Part shown: positions 49,627 to 58,520 of the stretch, in pieces
Layout: the number at the start of each line of letters is the position of its first letter
How positions within the stretch are numbered: position 1 is the stretch's first letter
Assembly (NCBI RefSeq): GCF_001590985.1
Contig: NZ_BCTX01000005.1
Span: 1-64,000, forward strand
Length of the DNA stretch: 64,000 nt
Direction: 5' to 3'
DNA from: Novosphingobium naphthalenivorans NBRC 102051
GTDB lineage: Bacteria; Pseudomonadota; Alphaproteobacteria; Sphingomonadales; Sphingomonadaceae
Notes under the pieces: model-generated
Databases searched by the model: none
Seen by the model: only the letters and a program-made list of their open reading frames with translations
Told to the model about the DNA's origin: nothing
Program-made: the position numbers and the translations under genes

Positions 49627-52614
49627 GTGGCCGTATTCCATCAGCTTTGCAGCGGTTTTCCAGGCTTCAGGAGCCGTGAAATCCTGCGCGCCGGCGTTTC
49701 CGCAACTGCGCTCGCGGCTTGCGTTCTGCCCGCCGCAGCCTGGGCGCAGCAGGATGCGGCGGACTCGGCGTCGCAACCCAGCGACGAACAGCTCGAAACA
49801 GAGCATGCGATCATTGTCACCGGCATCCGCGCCTCCCTGCAGGGCGCCCGCGCCCGCAAGCGCGATGCCGAGCAGGTAATGGATTCGATCACCGCCCAGG
49901 ACATTGGCGCGCTTCCTGACCGCTCCGTTTCCGAGGCCCTCCAGCGCGTGCCGGGCGTGACGCTCCAGCGCACCAGCGACAACCGTGACCCGGCGCGCCT
50001 GTCCGGCGAGGGCGGCGGCGTCTTCATTCGCGGCCTGTCCTTCGTTCGTTCGGAACTGAACGGGCGTGACGCGTTTTCGGCCGCGAACGGCCGTGCGCTT
50101 TCCTTCGAGGACATTTCGTCCGATCTCCTGTCCGGTGTCGACGTTTACAAGAACCCCTCGGCAGACATGGTCGAAGGCGGGATCGGCGGCACCATCAATC
50201 TGCGCACCCGCAAGCCCTTCGACGCCCCCGGTTTCGTTGCCGCCTTCTCAGGCGACATCAACTATGCGGACCTTCGCAAGAAGAGCTTCATTTCCGGCAA
50301 CGCACTCGTCAGCGATCACTGGAACACTCCGCTCGGCGAAATCGGCGTCCTGGTGTCCTACTCGATCAGCAACATCGGCAACCGCACGGACTCGATCTCC
50401 ACGGGCCGCTACGTGCCCACGACCGTCAGTGCGGATGACGCAGCCGCTTCCGGCGGATCGCTTGCCGCGGGCGATACCGTCTACATCCCCAATTCGATGG
50501 GCTACCGCCGCATAGATTGGTCGCAGAAGCGCACGGCTTTCGACGGTTCCATCCAGTGGCGCCCCTCCGACACACTGACGCTTACCGGCGAAGCCCTGAT
50601 TTCCAAGGCGACCCCCCACGATCTTGAATACGCAATGGGCGACTGGTCGCAGCCGGAAACCTACAATCCCAGCTACGTCTATGGCTCGGCCGGTGAATTG
50701 ATCTCGGGTGTCGCCGAGAACCGCCAGCTTAACATGGACACGCGCGCGGGCAGCCAGCACAAGAAGACGCAGGACTATTCGTTCAAGGCCGAATGGACCC
50801 CCGGCGATCACTGGACGATCTCGACCGATGTGCAATATGTGAAATCGGCCGCCACGGTTTACAGCATGACAGCCTTCACCGGTGTCAGCGTTCCGGCGAC
50901 ATTCGATTTCGACTATTCGGGCAGCCCCCCCCGGCTCAACATCTACCCGACCGACTCCTCCCAGAGTTTTGCGGACAAGAGCCTGAACTGGTGGGCGGCG
51001 GCAATGGATCACCTCGAAGACAACGAGGCCGATCAATGGGCCTGGCGCGGCGATGCCGAATACCGTTTCGACGACAGCTTCCTGAAGTCGATCAAGGTCG
51101 GCGGGCGCTGGACCGATAGCCACGCCATCACCCGACAGACCGGATACAACTGGAGCGTGCTTTCGGCCCAGTACTGGCTGCCTGGCAATGAAGTCTATCT
51201 CGATCAGGCGGCCCCGGGCGGCCCGTCCGATCTTCCGAACCAGACCCAATTCATGACTTATCCGGATTTCTTCCGGGGCAAGACGGCCAATCCGACATCC
51301 GGCCTGTGGTTCCCGTCCGGTTCGCTGGTCTCGCAGGGCACGGCCCATGCCTACGATTACCTGCAGGCGACGGAGACCAACGGCTGGGGCTGGACCCCGC
51401 TCAGCAGCGATTTCTCGCAAACGACCAGCGGCGGCGGCATCAACGACCAGACTCAGAAGACCTGGGCCGGATACGCCCTGGCCCGTTTCGGCCTCGACGA
51501 AAGTCCGATCGGGCGTTTCGACGGCAACATTGGCGTTCGTGTGGTGCACACGGAAGCCAAGGCGGTCGGCTCGGCGACAAGCGTCGGTACCGTCAGTGTA
51601 AATTGCGACCCGGCGACAACGGACTGCACGGATTACAATACGGCAGTGGCCTTTGTCGCGGGAGACCTTGGCAGTCAGGTCACCTACGGCAAGAACAGCT
51701 ACACCGATGTCCTGCCGAGTCTGAACCTGCGCTATTTCGTCAACGACGATCTCCAGGTCCGTTTCGCTGTCTCGAAGTCGATCGCGCGGCCGAGCTTCAC
51801 CCAGCTCAATCCGTACACGTCGCTTTCGTTCTCGTTCAATCCGGACGGCACGCCGAGCGGCACCGGCGTGGGAGGCCGCACCACGGCCTTCACCGGAACG
51901 GCGGGCAATCCCGACCTGAAGCCGACGCGCGCGACGAACTTCGACCTCAGCTTTGAGTACTACTACGGGCGCTCGAACAGCCTGACCCTCGGCCTGTTCT
52001 ACAAGGACATCAAGGACTACATCTTCGCGGGCCTTGTCGAACAGGACTACACCAGCAACGGCCAGACGGTCACGTTCGACGTAACCCGCCAGACCAATGG
52101 TTCCCACGGCACCATCAAGGGCGCGGAACTGGCCTATACCCAGTTCTTCGATTTCCTGCCCGGCGCGCTGAGCGGGTTTGGCTTCAGCGGCAACGTGACT
52201 TATGTGGAATCCTCCGGCGGCAAGAATACCGCAGTCAACGTGTTCGACACCAATCAGACGACCAACGCCGGATTGGAGCTGCCGCTCGAAGGCCTCTCAA
52301 AGTGGTCCTACAACGTCGCCGGCATCTACGAGAAGTACGGCATTTCCGCCCGCGTCGCCTACAACTGGCGCTCCAGCTACCTGCTGACCACCTCTGCCGC
52401 CAACATCAACTATCCGGTCTGGGCCGATGCCTACGGACAGCTGGATGCCTCGGTGCTGGTTTCGGTGGGCGATCATTTCAAGATCGGTCTGCAAGGCACC
52501 AACCTGCTCACCTCGCGCACGTACCTGCGCGTCGGCGACCCTGATCTGAAGCCGCGCTACAGCTGGACCGAAACCGACCGGCGCGTGGCCATGGTCGTCC
52601 GCACCCTGTTCTGA
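49627..52614 (+). CDS. TonB-dependent receptor of the halogenase-linked operon
   Basis: 995 residues from GTG 49627 (GGAGGGG eight bases before). The signal peptide is preceded by a longer N-region (MAVFHQLCSGFPGFRSREIL) and ends near AAAWAQQD. The plug follows (AIIVTGIRASLQGARARKRD, MDSITAQDIGALPDRSVSEA, LQRVPGVTLQR) and then a long barrel with late-barrel motifs FAVSKSIARPSFTQLNPYTS and NPDLKPTRATNFDLSFEYYY, ending AMVVRTLF. The IRASLQ and DIGALPDRSV variants are those of the large sphingomonad/Caulobacter/Xanthomonas oligosaccharide TBDR subfamily. It is preceded by a perfect LacI-type operator and followed by two halogenases. The substrate is unknown; a glucan or xyloglucan oligosaccharide is the simplest guess. 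Confidence 0.94.
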   Translation: MAVFHQLCSGFPGFRSREILRAGVSATALAACVLPAAAWAQQDAADSASQPSDEQLETEHAIIVTGIRASLQGARARKRDAEQVMDSITAQDIGALPDRSVSEALQRVPGVTLQRTSDNRDPARLSGEGGGVFIRGLSFVRSELNGRDAFSAANGRALSFEDISSDLLSGVDVYKNPSADMVEGGIGGTINLRTRKPFDAPGFVAAFSGDINYADLRKKSFISGNALVSDHWNTPLGEIGVLVSYSISNIGNRTDSISTGRYVPTTVSADDAAASGGSLAAGDTVYIPNSMGYRRIDWSQKRTAFDGSIQWRPSDTLTLTGEALISKATPHDLEYAMGDWSQPETYNPSYVYGSAGELISGVAENRQLNMDTRAGSQHKKTQDYSFKAEWTPGDHWTISTDVQYVKSAATVYSMTAFTGVSVPATFDFDYSGSPPRLNIYPTDSSQSFADKSLNWWAAAMDHLEDNEADQWAWRGDAEYRFDDSFLKSIKVGGRWTDSHAITRQTGYNWSVLSAQYWLPGNEVYLDQAAPGGPSDLPNQTQFMTYPDFFRGKTANPTSGLWFPSGSLVSQGTAHAYDYLQATETNGWGWTPLSSDFSQTTSGGGINDQTQKTWAGYALARFGLDESPIGRFDGNIGVRVVHTEAKAVGSATSVGTVSVNCDPATTDCTDYNTAVAFVAGDLGSQVTYGKNSYTDVLPSLNLRYFVNDDLQVRFAVSKSIARPSFTQLNPYTSLSFSFNPDGTPSGTGVGGRTTAFTGTAGNPDLKPTRATNFDLSFEYYYGRSNSLTLGLFYKDIKDYIFAGLVEQDYTSNGQTVTFDVTRQTNGSHGTIKGAELAYTQFFDFLPGALSGFGFSGNVTYVESSGGKNTAVNVFDTNQTTNAGLELPLEGLSKWSYNVAGIYEKYGISARVAYNWRSSYLLTTSAANINYPVWADAYGQLDASVLVSVGDHFKIGLQGTNLLTSRTYLRVGDPDLKPRYSWTETDRRVAMVVRTLF

Positions 52615-52627
52615 TAGCTCCTCCCAA

Positions 52628-52655
52628 GGTCCCCGCTCCGTTCGGAGCGGGGACC
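52628..52655. other. Very stable hairpin between TBDR and first halogenase
   Basis: GGTCCCCGCTCCG and CGGAGCGGGGACC pair perfectly over 13 bases with a 2-base apex (effectively a GTTC loop). No T-run follows; the halogenase ribosome-binding site starts about 15 bases later. It likely protects the TBDR mRNA end or lowers halogenase expression. Confidence 0.75.
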
Positions 52656-52679
52656 GATCAGATAATCGGGAGAGGCCAG

Positions 52680-54194
52680 ATGGGCGGGCCAGACGGTCAG
52701 ATCACACGCTTTGTTATTGCAGGTGGTGGCAGTGCGGGCTGGATTACCGCTGCGGTGCTTGCCCGTATTCTTCCAGGCACTGCCGCCAGCATCACGCTCG
52801 TCGAGTCCGAAGACATCGGCATTATCGGCGTCGGCGAGGCAACAGTCCCCTTGATCGGCCAGCTCAACGCCCTGCTTGGCATTCACGAACCCGATTTCGT
52901 CGCCGCCACCAATGGTACGTTCAAGCTCGGCATCGAGTTCGTGGACTGGGGCGAAAAGGGCAACCACCACTTCCACGGCTTTGGCGATTTCGGGGACAAC
53001 ATCGCCGGCCTGCCTCCTCATCAGTATTGGCTGAGATTGCAGGAGAAAGGGCCGATTGCCCCGCTCGGCGAATGGTCGATGCCCTGGGCGGCGGCCCGGC
53101 GCGACCGTTTTGCCCCGCCACAGGCGATGAAGGGGGAAGCGGCGCAATTCCGCCACGCCTATCATTTCGACGCCGCCCTCTATGCCGCGTACCTTCGCCG
53201 CATTGCCGAAGCCAGCGATGTAACCCGCGTTGAAGGCCGTATCCACGAGGCCGTGCGCGACAGGGAAACGGGCCTTGTCTCGCATCTGCTTCTCGATGGC
53301 GGCCGCAGCATCGAAGGCGACGTCTTCATCGACTGCACCGGCTTTGCATCGCTGCTGCTGGGGCAGGCCATGAACGTTCCGTTTCGCGACTGGAGCGCAT
53401 GGCTGCCCTGCGACCGTGCAGCGGCCGTTCCTTCCAGCCGTTCGGGAAGACTGACGCCTTTTACCCGATCAACCGCTCGTTCTGCTGGCTGGCAATGGCG
53501 CATTCCCCTGCAGACCCGCACCGGCAACGGCCACGTCTACGCCAGCCGCTTCATTTCGGACGACGAAGCGGTGGCCCAGCTTCTGACGGGGATCGACGGC
53601 GAGCCACTTGCCGAACCCCGCTTGCTCCACTTCACGCCGGGCTGCCGCGAGCGGTTCTGGGAAGGCAACGTCATCGGCATCGGCCTTGCCGCCGGATTTC
53701 TCGAACCTTTGGAATCGACGGCGATCCAGCTCATCCAGACAGGTGTGCTGCGGATTCTCGACTTCCTTCCGAAAGCTCATCCAGACCCGGCCCTTGCAGC
53801 GGAATACAATCGCCAGACTGCGCTTGAATACGAGCGCATCCGCGATTTCATCATCGCTCACTATTGCCGTTCACGCCGGAACGAGCCGCTCTGGCGTGAA
53901 GTTGCCACAATGGATCTGCCGGATACGCTGGCCCACAAGCTGGCCGTATGGGATGCTTGCGGAAGCATTCCGCTGTATGACCTGGAATCGCATCAGGAAC
54001 CAAGCTGGGTGTCGATCCTCGTCGGCCAGGGCGTGCTGCCGCATAGCCATAACCCGCGCATCCGAATGATCCCCGAAGAGCAGCTTCGACCGGTCATGGA
54101 GCAGCGCCGCCAGTTTCTTGCACAAGCCGCTGAACGCATGCCGATGCACGACTACTTCATATCGCGCACTTGCGCGGCCCCACAGGCAGCATGA
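52680..54194 (+). CDS. Flavin-dependent tryptophan-halogenase family protein 1
   Basis: 504 residues, the normal length. FAD-binding loop VIAGGGSAGWITAAVLAR (about 12-29), VGVGEATVP (about 50), the halogenating-lysine motif NGTFKLGIEFVDWG with Lys82 aligned to Lys79 of RebH, the signature WQWRIPLQ (WxWxIP), and GLAAGFLEPLESTAIQLIQ with the active-site Glu. All parts needed for hypohalous-acid formation are therefore present. Members near TBDR genes in Caulobacterales, Xanthomonas and sphingomonads (BrvH-like) chlorinate or brominate indole-type compounds in vitro, but natural roles are unclear. GGGAGAGG precedes the ATG. The stop overlaps the start of a second halogenase. A reductase supplying FADH2 is not in the window. 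Confidence 0.92.
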   Translation: MGGPDGQITRFVIAGGGSAGWITAAVLARILPGTAASITLVESEDIGIIGVGEATVPLIGQLNALLGIHEPDFVAATNGTFKLGIEFVDWGEKGNHHFHGFGDFGDNIAGLPPHQYWLRLQEKGPIAPLGEWSMPWAAARRDRFAPPQAMKGEAAQFRHAYHFDAALYAAYLRRIAEASDVTRVEGRIHEAVRDRETGLVSHLLLDGGRSIEGDVFIDCTGFASLLLGQAMNVPFRDWSAWLPCDRAAAVPSSRSGRLTPFTRSTARSAGWQWRIPLQTRTGNGHVYASRFISDDEAVAQLLTGIDGEPLAEPRLLHFTPGCRERFWEGNVIGIGLAAGFLEPLESTAIQLIQTGVLRILDFLPKAHPDPALAAEYNRQTALEYERIRDFIIAHYCRSRRNEPLWREVATMDLPDTLAHKLAVWDACGSIPLYDLESHQEPSWVSILVGQGVLPHSHNPRIRMIPEEQLRPVMEQRRQFLAQAAERMPMHDYFISRTCAAPQAA

Positions 54195-55711
54195 CCAGGC
54201 GCATTGACCGCGTCGTCATTGCCGGCGGCGGCAGTGCCGGATGGATGGCAGCGGCTGCACTTTCCCACACTTTGCGCGGAACGGGGATTGCAATCGATCT
54301 TGTCGAATCTGCGGAAATCGGCACTGTCGGCGTGGGTGAGGCCACGATTCCGCCGATCCGCATATTCAACCAGATGCTGGGGATCGACGAAGCGGAGTTC
54401 CTGCGCGCCACGCAAGGCACGTTCAAGCTCGGCATTGAATTCACGGGCTGGGGAGGAAACGAAAACCACTATTTCCATCCCTTCGGCAGGCACGGAGACG
54501 ATTTCGGCCCTGTCCCGTTCCACCAGCAATGGCTTGCTGCAAAGGCTTCGGGCGACCGGACGCCGCTCGCTGCCTATTCGCTTGCCACCGAGGCTGCCAG
54601 GCAAGGCCGCTTCGCCCTGCCTCCCATGCAGGCGGGCCGCGCCACGGTATGGTCCACCTTCTCGCATGCCTATCATTTCGACGCGGGACTCTATGCCGCT
54701 TTCCTGCGCCAGCGCGCACAGGCACAAGGCGTCCGGCGGCATGAAGGGCGCATTGAAGGCATCATGCGCAATCCGCAAAATGGTCACGTCAGTGAACTCG
54801 TGCTCGCGGACGGGCGGCGGCTTGCCGGCGACCTCTTCCTCGATTGCACGGGGTTCCGCGCCCTGCTGATCGGCAAAGCGCTGAACACACCGTTCGAAGA
54901 CTGGAGCCGCTGGCTGCCATGCGACCGGGCCCTGGCCGTGCCGAGCGCTTCGCTTGGTACACCCTCCCCCTACACGCGCTCGATCGCACGCAGCGCAGGC
55001 TGGCAATGGCGTATTCCCCTGCAGCACAGGACCGGTAATGGCCTTGTCTGGTGCAGTGCCTTTCTCGATGACGATCCTGCGCGCGAAGAATTGCTGTGCG
55101 ATCTCGGTGCCCCAAGCCTTGATGAACCGCGAACCTTGCGCTTCCAGACAGGGCGCCGAAGCCAGCCGTGGGTGGACAATGTGGTGGCCATCGGCCTTGC
55201 CGCCGGCTTTTTGGAGCCCCTGGAATCAACCAGCCTTCACCTCATCCAGACGGGGATAATCCGCCTGCTTTCGTGGTTTCCCGGCAAGGATTTTGATCCG
55301 GGCTCCCGTTATGAGTACAATCGGCTGTCAGCTCGCGAATGGGAAGCAGTCCGTGACCTGCTGATCTTCCACTATGCTGCCAGCAAGCGGGAAGACACGC
55401 CATTCTGGCGCCATTGCAGCAAGATGCCGCTGCCAGACTCGCTCACAGCCCGGATCGATTTATTCCGTGCAACCGGCCGGGTCCTGGAGCGTGAAGGAGA
55501 CGTTTTCGGGCGCGACAGCTGGCTGGCGGTCATGCTCGGGCAAGGCCTTGTCCCCACCGGACGCGACACCCTCGCCGATGCCGTATCGCCCCCGGACCGA
55601 ATGAAGGTGCTGGCCGGAATGCGGGACGTCATTGCCCGGACAGCTGGCGCCATGCCTGCCCATTCCGCCGCTCTGAGCGGTTTGATCGGCCGAAGCGCGA
55701 ACAATGGCTGA
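54191..55711 (+). CDS. Flavin-dependent tryptophan-halogenase family protein 2
   Basis: 506 residues from ATG 54191 (overlap ATGA with halogenase 1); a TTG seven codons upstream is less likely. FAD loop VVIAGGGSAGWMAAAAL, VGVGEATIPPI, catalytic lysine in QGTFKLGIEFTGWGGNENHY, which falls at residue 79 exactly as in RebH, WQWRIPLQH signature, and GLAAGFLEPLESTSLHLIQ. The substrate-side loops (such as ALPPMQAGRATVWSTFSHAY) differ from halogenase 1, so the pair are paralogues with probably different substrate preference rather than recent duplicates. It ends the TBDR-halogenase operon. Confidence 0.92.
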   Translation: MTRRIDRVVIAGGGSAGWMAAAALSHTLRGTGIAIDLVESAEIGTVGVGEATIPPIRIFNQMLGIDEAEFLRATQGTFKLGIEFTGWGGNENHYFHPFGRHGDDFGPVPFHQQWLAAKASGDRTPLAAYSLATEAARQGRFALPPMQAGRATVWSTFSHAYHFDAGLYAAFLRQRAQAQGVRRHEGRIEGIMRNPQNGHVSELVLADGRRLAGDLFLDCTGFRALLIGKALNTPFEDWSRWLPCDRALAVPSASLGTPSPYTRSIARSAGWQWRIPLQHRTGNGLVWCSAFLDDDPAREELLCDLGAPSLDEPRTLRFQTGRRSQPWVDNVVAIGLAAGFLEPLESTSLHLIQTGIIRLLSWFPGKDFDPGSRYEYNRLSAREWEAVRDLLIFHYAASKREDTPFWRHCSKMPLPDSLTARIDLFRATGRVLEREGDVFGRDSWLAVMLGQGLVPTGRDTLADAVSPPDRMKVLAGMRDVIARTAGAMPAHSAALSGLIGRSANNG

Positions 55712-55851
55712 CACCATAGGCGGCGAAGCAGCGGTTGGCCTGTACCCGCCGCCCCGGCTACCGAACTTTGCCAACAGGACCTAAGTCCTGGTCTCGCGCA
55801 AGAATGCCGTCCCCACATCGGTCGGAGCCACTGGCATCGACCGCTGTGAGC

Positions 55852-55890
55852 CCTAAAATAAACCTTCGCGCGCTATGCGCGGGTCGAAGG
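55852..55890 (-). terminator. Probable intrinsic terminator of the TolC-HlyD-ABC operon
   Basis: On the minus strand CCTTCG-GCGCG pairs with CGCGC-CGAAGG (with a 3-base bulge), followed by TTTATTTTA. It lies about 90 bases beyond the TolC stop. The rest of the 269-base gap from the second halogenase holds only a small dyad, CAGGACCTAAGTCCTG (55775-55790). Confidence 0.5.
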
Positions 55891-55980
55891 TGGAAAGTTG
55901 GCACGGCCCTATGCTGCATATCGCGTAGATTGAATGTCCGTTCACCACGCCTCTCGCACGCTCCACACCATACCCGCCGC

Positions 55981-57453
55981 CTAGCGCGCGTCCAGCTTCA
56001 GAGCGCTTTCATCGGCGGTCGCGGCGGCGAGCTGGGCGCGGGCGGCGGCGATGCGTGCGCGGGCCTCGATCAGCTTGACCGCCGCGTCGGTGGCGGCCTC
56101 CTCGCGGCTGTTGACCAGGAAGAAGTCGCTCGATCCCAGGTCGAAGCGGCGGCGTTCGGCCTGGGCGAGGCGTTCGGCAAGCGTGACTTGCCGGCGGCTG
56201 GTCTCGGCCAGTTCGCGCGCGGTATCGACCTCGATGCCGATACCGGCCACTTCGGCGCGGATCTTCTCGGCCAGATAGCGCTGCTTGACCGACAGTTCCT
56301 CAAGCTTGGCCCGGTTTTCGGCCAGCTTGCCTTCGGCCTTGCGGTTCTGCAGCGGCACCTTGAGCGTCACGCCGACAATCACTTCCAGCGCCGAACGGCT
56401 GTAGCCGCCCAAGCCTTCGGGCCCGACGTCCTTGGCGACTTCGCCCTTGAGGTCCAGCCTGGGGCGCATGTCGTTCTCGGCCAGCGCCAGCTTGACCGAT
56501 GCCTTCTCGATCTCCTCAAGCAGGATGCCGAAATCGGGCCGGTCCTCGATCTCAAAGAAGGGATCGATGGCCATGCCGTCGAAGGCGCTTGCCAAGGACG
56601 GCAGGCGCGATGCATCGACCATGACCGGCAGGCCCTCGGCATCGCGGTAGTAGAGCGAGAGCTTGTTGGCCGCCGCGCGGAAGTCCTGCCGCGCCTGGAC
56701 GACCAGCGCCTCGCGCTTGACCATGTTGGCTTCGTTCTCGGTCAGCAGGATTGCCGACTTGGCGCCCAGTTGCACCTGCCGGCGGATGCCTTTGCCGCGC
56801 TCGGCCGCGATGTCGTAAAGCGCCTGATAGGCCTGAAGCTTGAGGCCACTTTCCACCCATTTCTGGTAGGCCTCGGCCGCGCGGGCCTGCACGCCGATAG
56901 TGGTCGCCCGCGTCTCGAACCGGGCGATGTCGATATCGGTTCCGGCAAGCCGTGCATTCGAGCGCCGCGCGTCGATCATGCGGTCACGCAGCAGGGTGTA
57001 GAGCGCGCCGATCTTCACTTCGCCCAGCCGGTCGGTGTAGGCCTTGTCCTCGTAGAGCGGGAAATCGCCGCGCGAATTGCGGTACTGGCCGTAGAGGTAG
57101 CCGCCGTTGCCGGTGAAGGGGCGCTCCGCCTTGCCGGTGATTTCGGAGCCGTCGTAGTAGCCGGCGAGGCGGCTGCGGGCATCGACCGAGAAGACCGTGT
57201 CGAAGGCGCCCTGTGCGCTCAGCGCGCGTCCCTCGGCCTGTCGTACCCGCGCCAGCGCGGCAACGATTTCAGGCGCAGAGCGCGCAGAGGAGCGCAGGAC
57301 TTCGTCGAGCGTGAGCGGCGAGGCCGACTGCTCGTCGACCGGGGTGAGCGCCGCGGCGGCCGCCGGGATGGGCTGGGCGGCAGCATGGCCGGCAAGGGCG
57401 GTCGAGACGCCGAGCAGCAGCGCAGGGATGGCCAGCAGGCGGCGCATGATCAT
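55981..57453 (-). CDS. TolC-family outer-membrane efflux protein
   Basis: 490 residues. Signal peptide to about AGHAAAQP, then the TolC helical/beta repeat pair: first OEP half about 45-250 (LTLDEVLRSSARSAPEIVAA; many heptad-like Ala/Leu/Glu helices) and second half about 290-485 (KASVKLALAENDMRPRLDLK, VTLKVPLQNRKAEGKLAENR). It forms the outer-membrane tunnel of a type I secretion-like tripartite system. The ATG at 57453 overlaps the HlyD stop (ATGA); the third codon is an alternative ATG. It is last in a three-gene operon after the ABC protein and HlyD. No clear export substrate gene lies next to it. Confidence 0.9.
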   Translation of the reverse strand: MIMRRLLAIPALLLGVSTALAGHAAAQPIPAAAAALTPVDEQSASPLTLDEVLRSSARSAPEIVAALARVRQAEGRALSAQGAFDTVFSVDARSRLAGYYDGSEITGKAERPFTGNGGYLYGQYRNSRGDFPLYEDKAYTDRLGEVKIGALYTLLRDRMIDARRSNARLAGTDIDIARFETRATTIGVQARAAEAYQKWVESGLKLQAYQALYDIAAERGKGIRRQVQLGAKSAILLTENEANMVKREALVVQARQDFRAAANKLSLYYRDAEGLPVMVDASRLPSLASAFDGMAIDPFFEIEDRPDFGILLEEIEKASVKLALAENDMRPRLDLKGEVAKDVGPEGLGGYSRSALEVIVGVTLKVPLQNRKAEGKLAENRAKLEELSVKQRYLAEKIRAEVAGIGIEVDTARELAETSRRQVTLAERLAQAERRRFDLGSSDFFLVNSREEAATDAAVKLIEARARIAAARAQLAAATADESALKLDAR

Positions 57454-58520
57454 TTCTTTTTCTCGATCGAGCTTTTCACCTCCTTCGCGGCCGTCGCCTC
57501 TTTCTCTCCGGCCGGATCGGCGACGCCGAAATTAAGCGGGAAATCGTTGAGCTGACGCCACAACTCGTACCAGACGGTGACGGTGTCTCCTTGTATCCAG
57601 CCGAGCACCTTGCTGCCTTGGCGCACGAAGCGGCGTTCCGGCCAGGCGGTCTTGTTCGGAGCCTGTTCGACGAGGACGCGGAACAGCCCGTCACTGCGCG
57701 GGGTGGGGTCTACCGACCGCACCCGGCCATCGTAAATGCCGACCGCAAAGCCCGGCCATCCGCTGAACTGGAATGCCGGGAAGCCTTCGAATTCAAGCCG
57801 CACCGGGCGGCCCGGCTCGACCAACGGAATGTCGCGCCCGTCGATATAGAGTTCGACCGCACGAGTAATGCGTTCTGGCGCGATCGTGGCCAGCACCGTT
57901 CCCGAGGAAATGAGGGCGCCGCCCGAGGCCGCATTGAGGTTCTGCACGCGGCCATCGCGCGGAGCCTTGACCACCTGCGCCGAGCTTTGCGCGAGCTTGA
58001 TCTCGATCTGCTTCAGCTTGGCGCGCGCTTCGGCGAGCTTGGTATCGGCTTCGGCGACCTTGATCTGCGTCTGTTCGTAGTCGCGCCGGGCGGCGAGGCC
58101 CTCGGCATAGAGCTGGCCGGTGCGCCCTACGTCGATCGCGGCGGTGGCACGCGCCTGCTGGACCGCGGCGATCTGCGCTTCGACCTGGGCCTTTTCGCCG
58201 GCGAGGCGATCAAGGAAATCGGGATCGACATCGACCACGCGCACGATCGGATCGCCCGCGCGCACGTAGTCGCCGTCCTTGACGTAGAATTCGTCGACCC
58301 GCCCGCCCACGAGCGAGGAGACCTCGCGCGCCCGGTCCTGCGCGTTGAGCGTCGTCACTTGTCCGCCGCCCTGCGCGGTCTGCAGCCAGGGCACGAAAAG
58401 GATCGCGACGGCCAGGACGAAGCCCATGAGGACGAGCCAGGCGACCGTCGTCACCACGCGCGGCGGGCGAAGCCGTGACAGCGACGGGAAATGGTCCATC
58501 TGGGCGCAGTCGAGCGTCAT
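57450..58520 (-). CDS. HlyD-family membrane-fusion (periplasmic adaptor) protein
   Basis: 356 residues from ATG 58520, which overlaps the ABC stop as ATGA. One N-terminal membrane helix (VVTTVAWLVLMGFVLAVAIL, about 22-41), biotinyl-lipoyl motif around REVSSLVGGRVDEFYVKDGD and YVRAGDPIVRV, a coiled-coil hairpin about 110-180 (EKAQVEAQIAAVQQARATAA, KVAEADTKLAEARAKLKQIE), the second lipoyl half VKAPRDGRVQNLNAASGG, and a beta-barrel domain with GRPVRLEFEGFPAFQFSGWP. A Lys/Glu-rich tail (EKEATAAKEVKSSIEKKK) ends the protein. It should bridge the inner-membrane exporter and TolC. The much longer frame upstream overlaps the ABC gene antisense of codon use and is not real. Confidence 0.93.
   Translation of the reverse strand: MTLDCAQMDHFPSLSRLRPPRVVTTVAWLVLMGFVLAVAILFVPWLQTAQGGGQVTTLNAQDRAREVSSLVGGRVDEFYVKDGDYVRAGDPIVRVVDVDPDFLDRLAGEKAQVEAQIAAVQQARATAAIDVGRTGQLYAEGLAARRDYEQTQIKVAEADTKLAEARAKLKQIEIKLAQSSAQVVKAPRDGRVQNLNAASGGALISSGTVLATIAPERITRAVELYIDGRDIPLVEPGRPVRLEFEGFPAFQFSGWPGFAVGIYDGRVRSVDPTPRSDGLFRVLVEQAPNKTAWPERRFVRQGSKVLGWIQGDTVTVWYELWRQLNDFPLNFGVADPAGEKEATAAKEVKSSIEKKK

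Noticed and set aside
54191..55711. The two halogenases as a recent tandem duplication
   Set aside because: The catalytic motifs agree but the intervening sequences differ widely, so an old divergence or separate origin is more likely.
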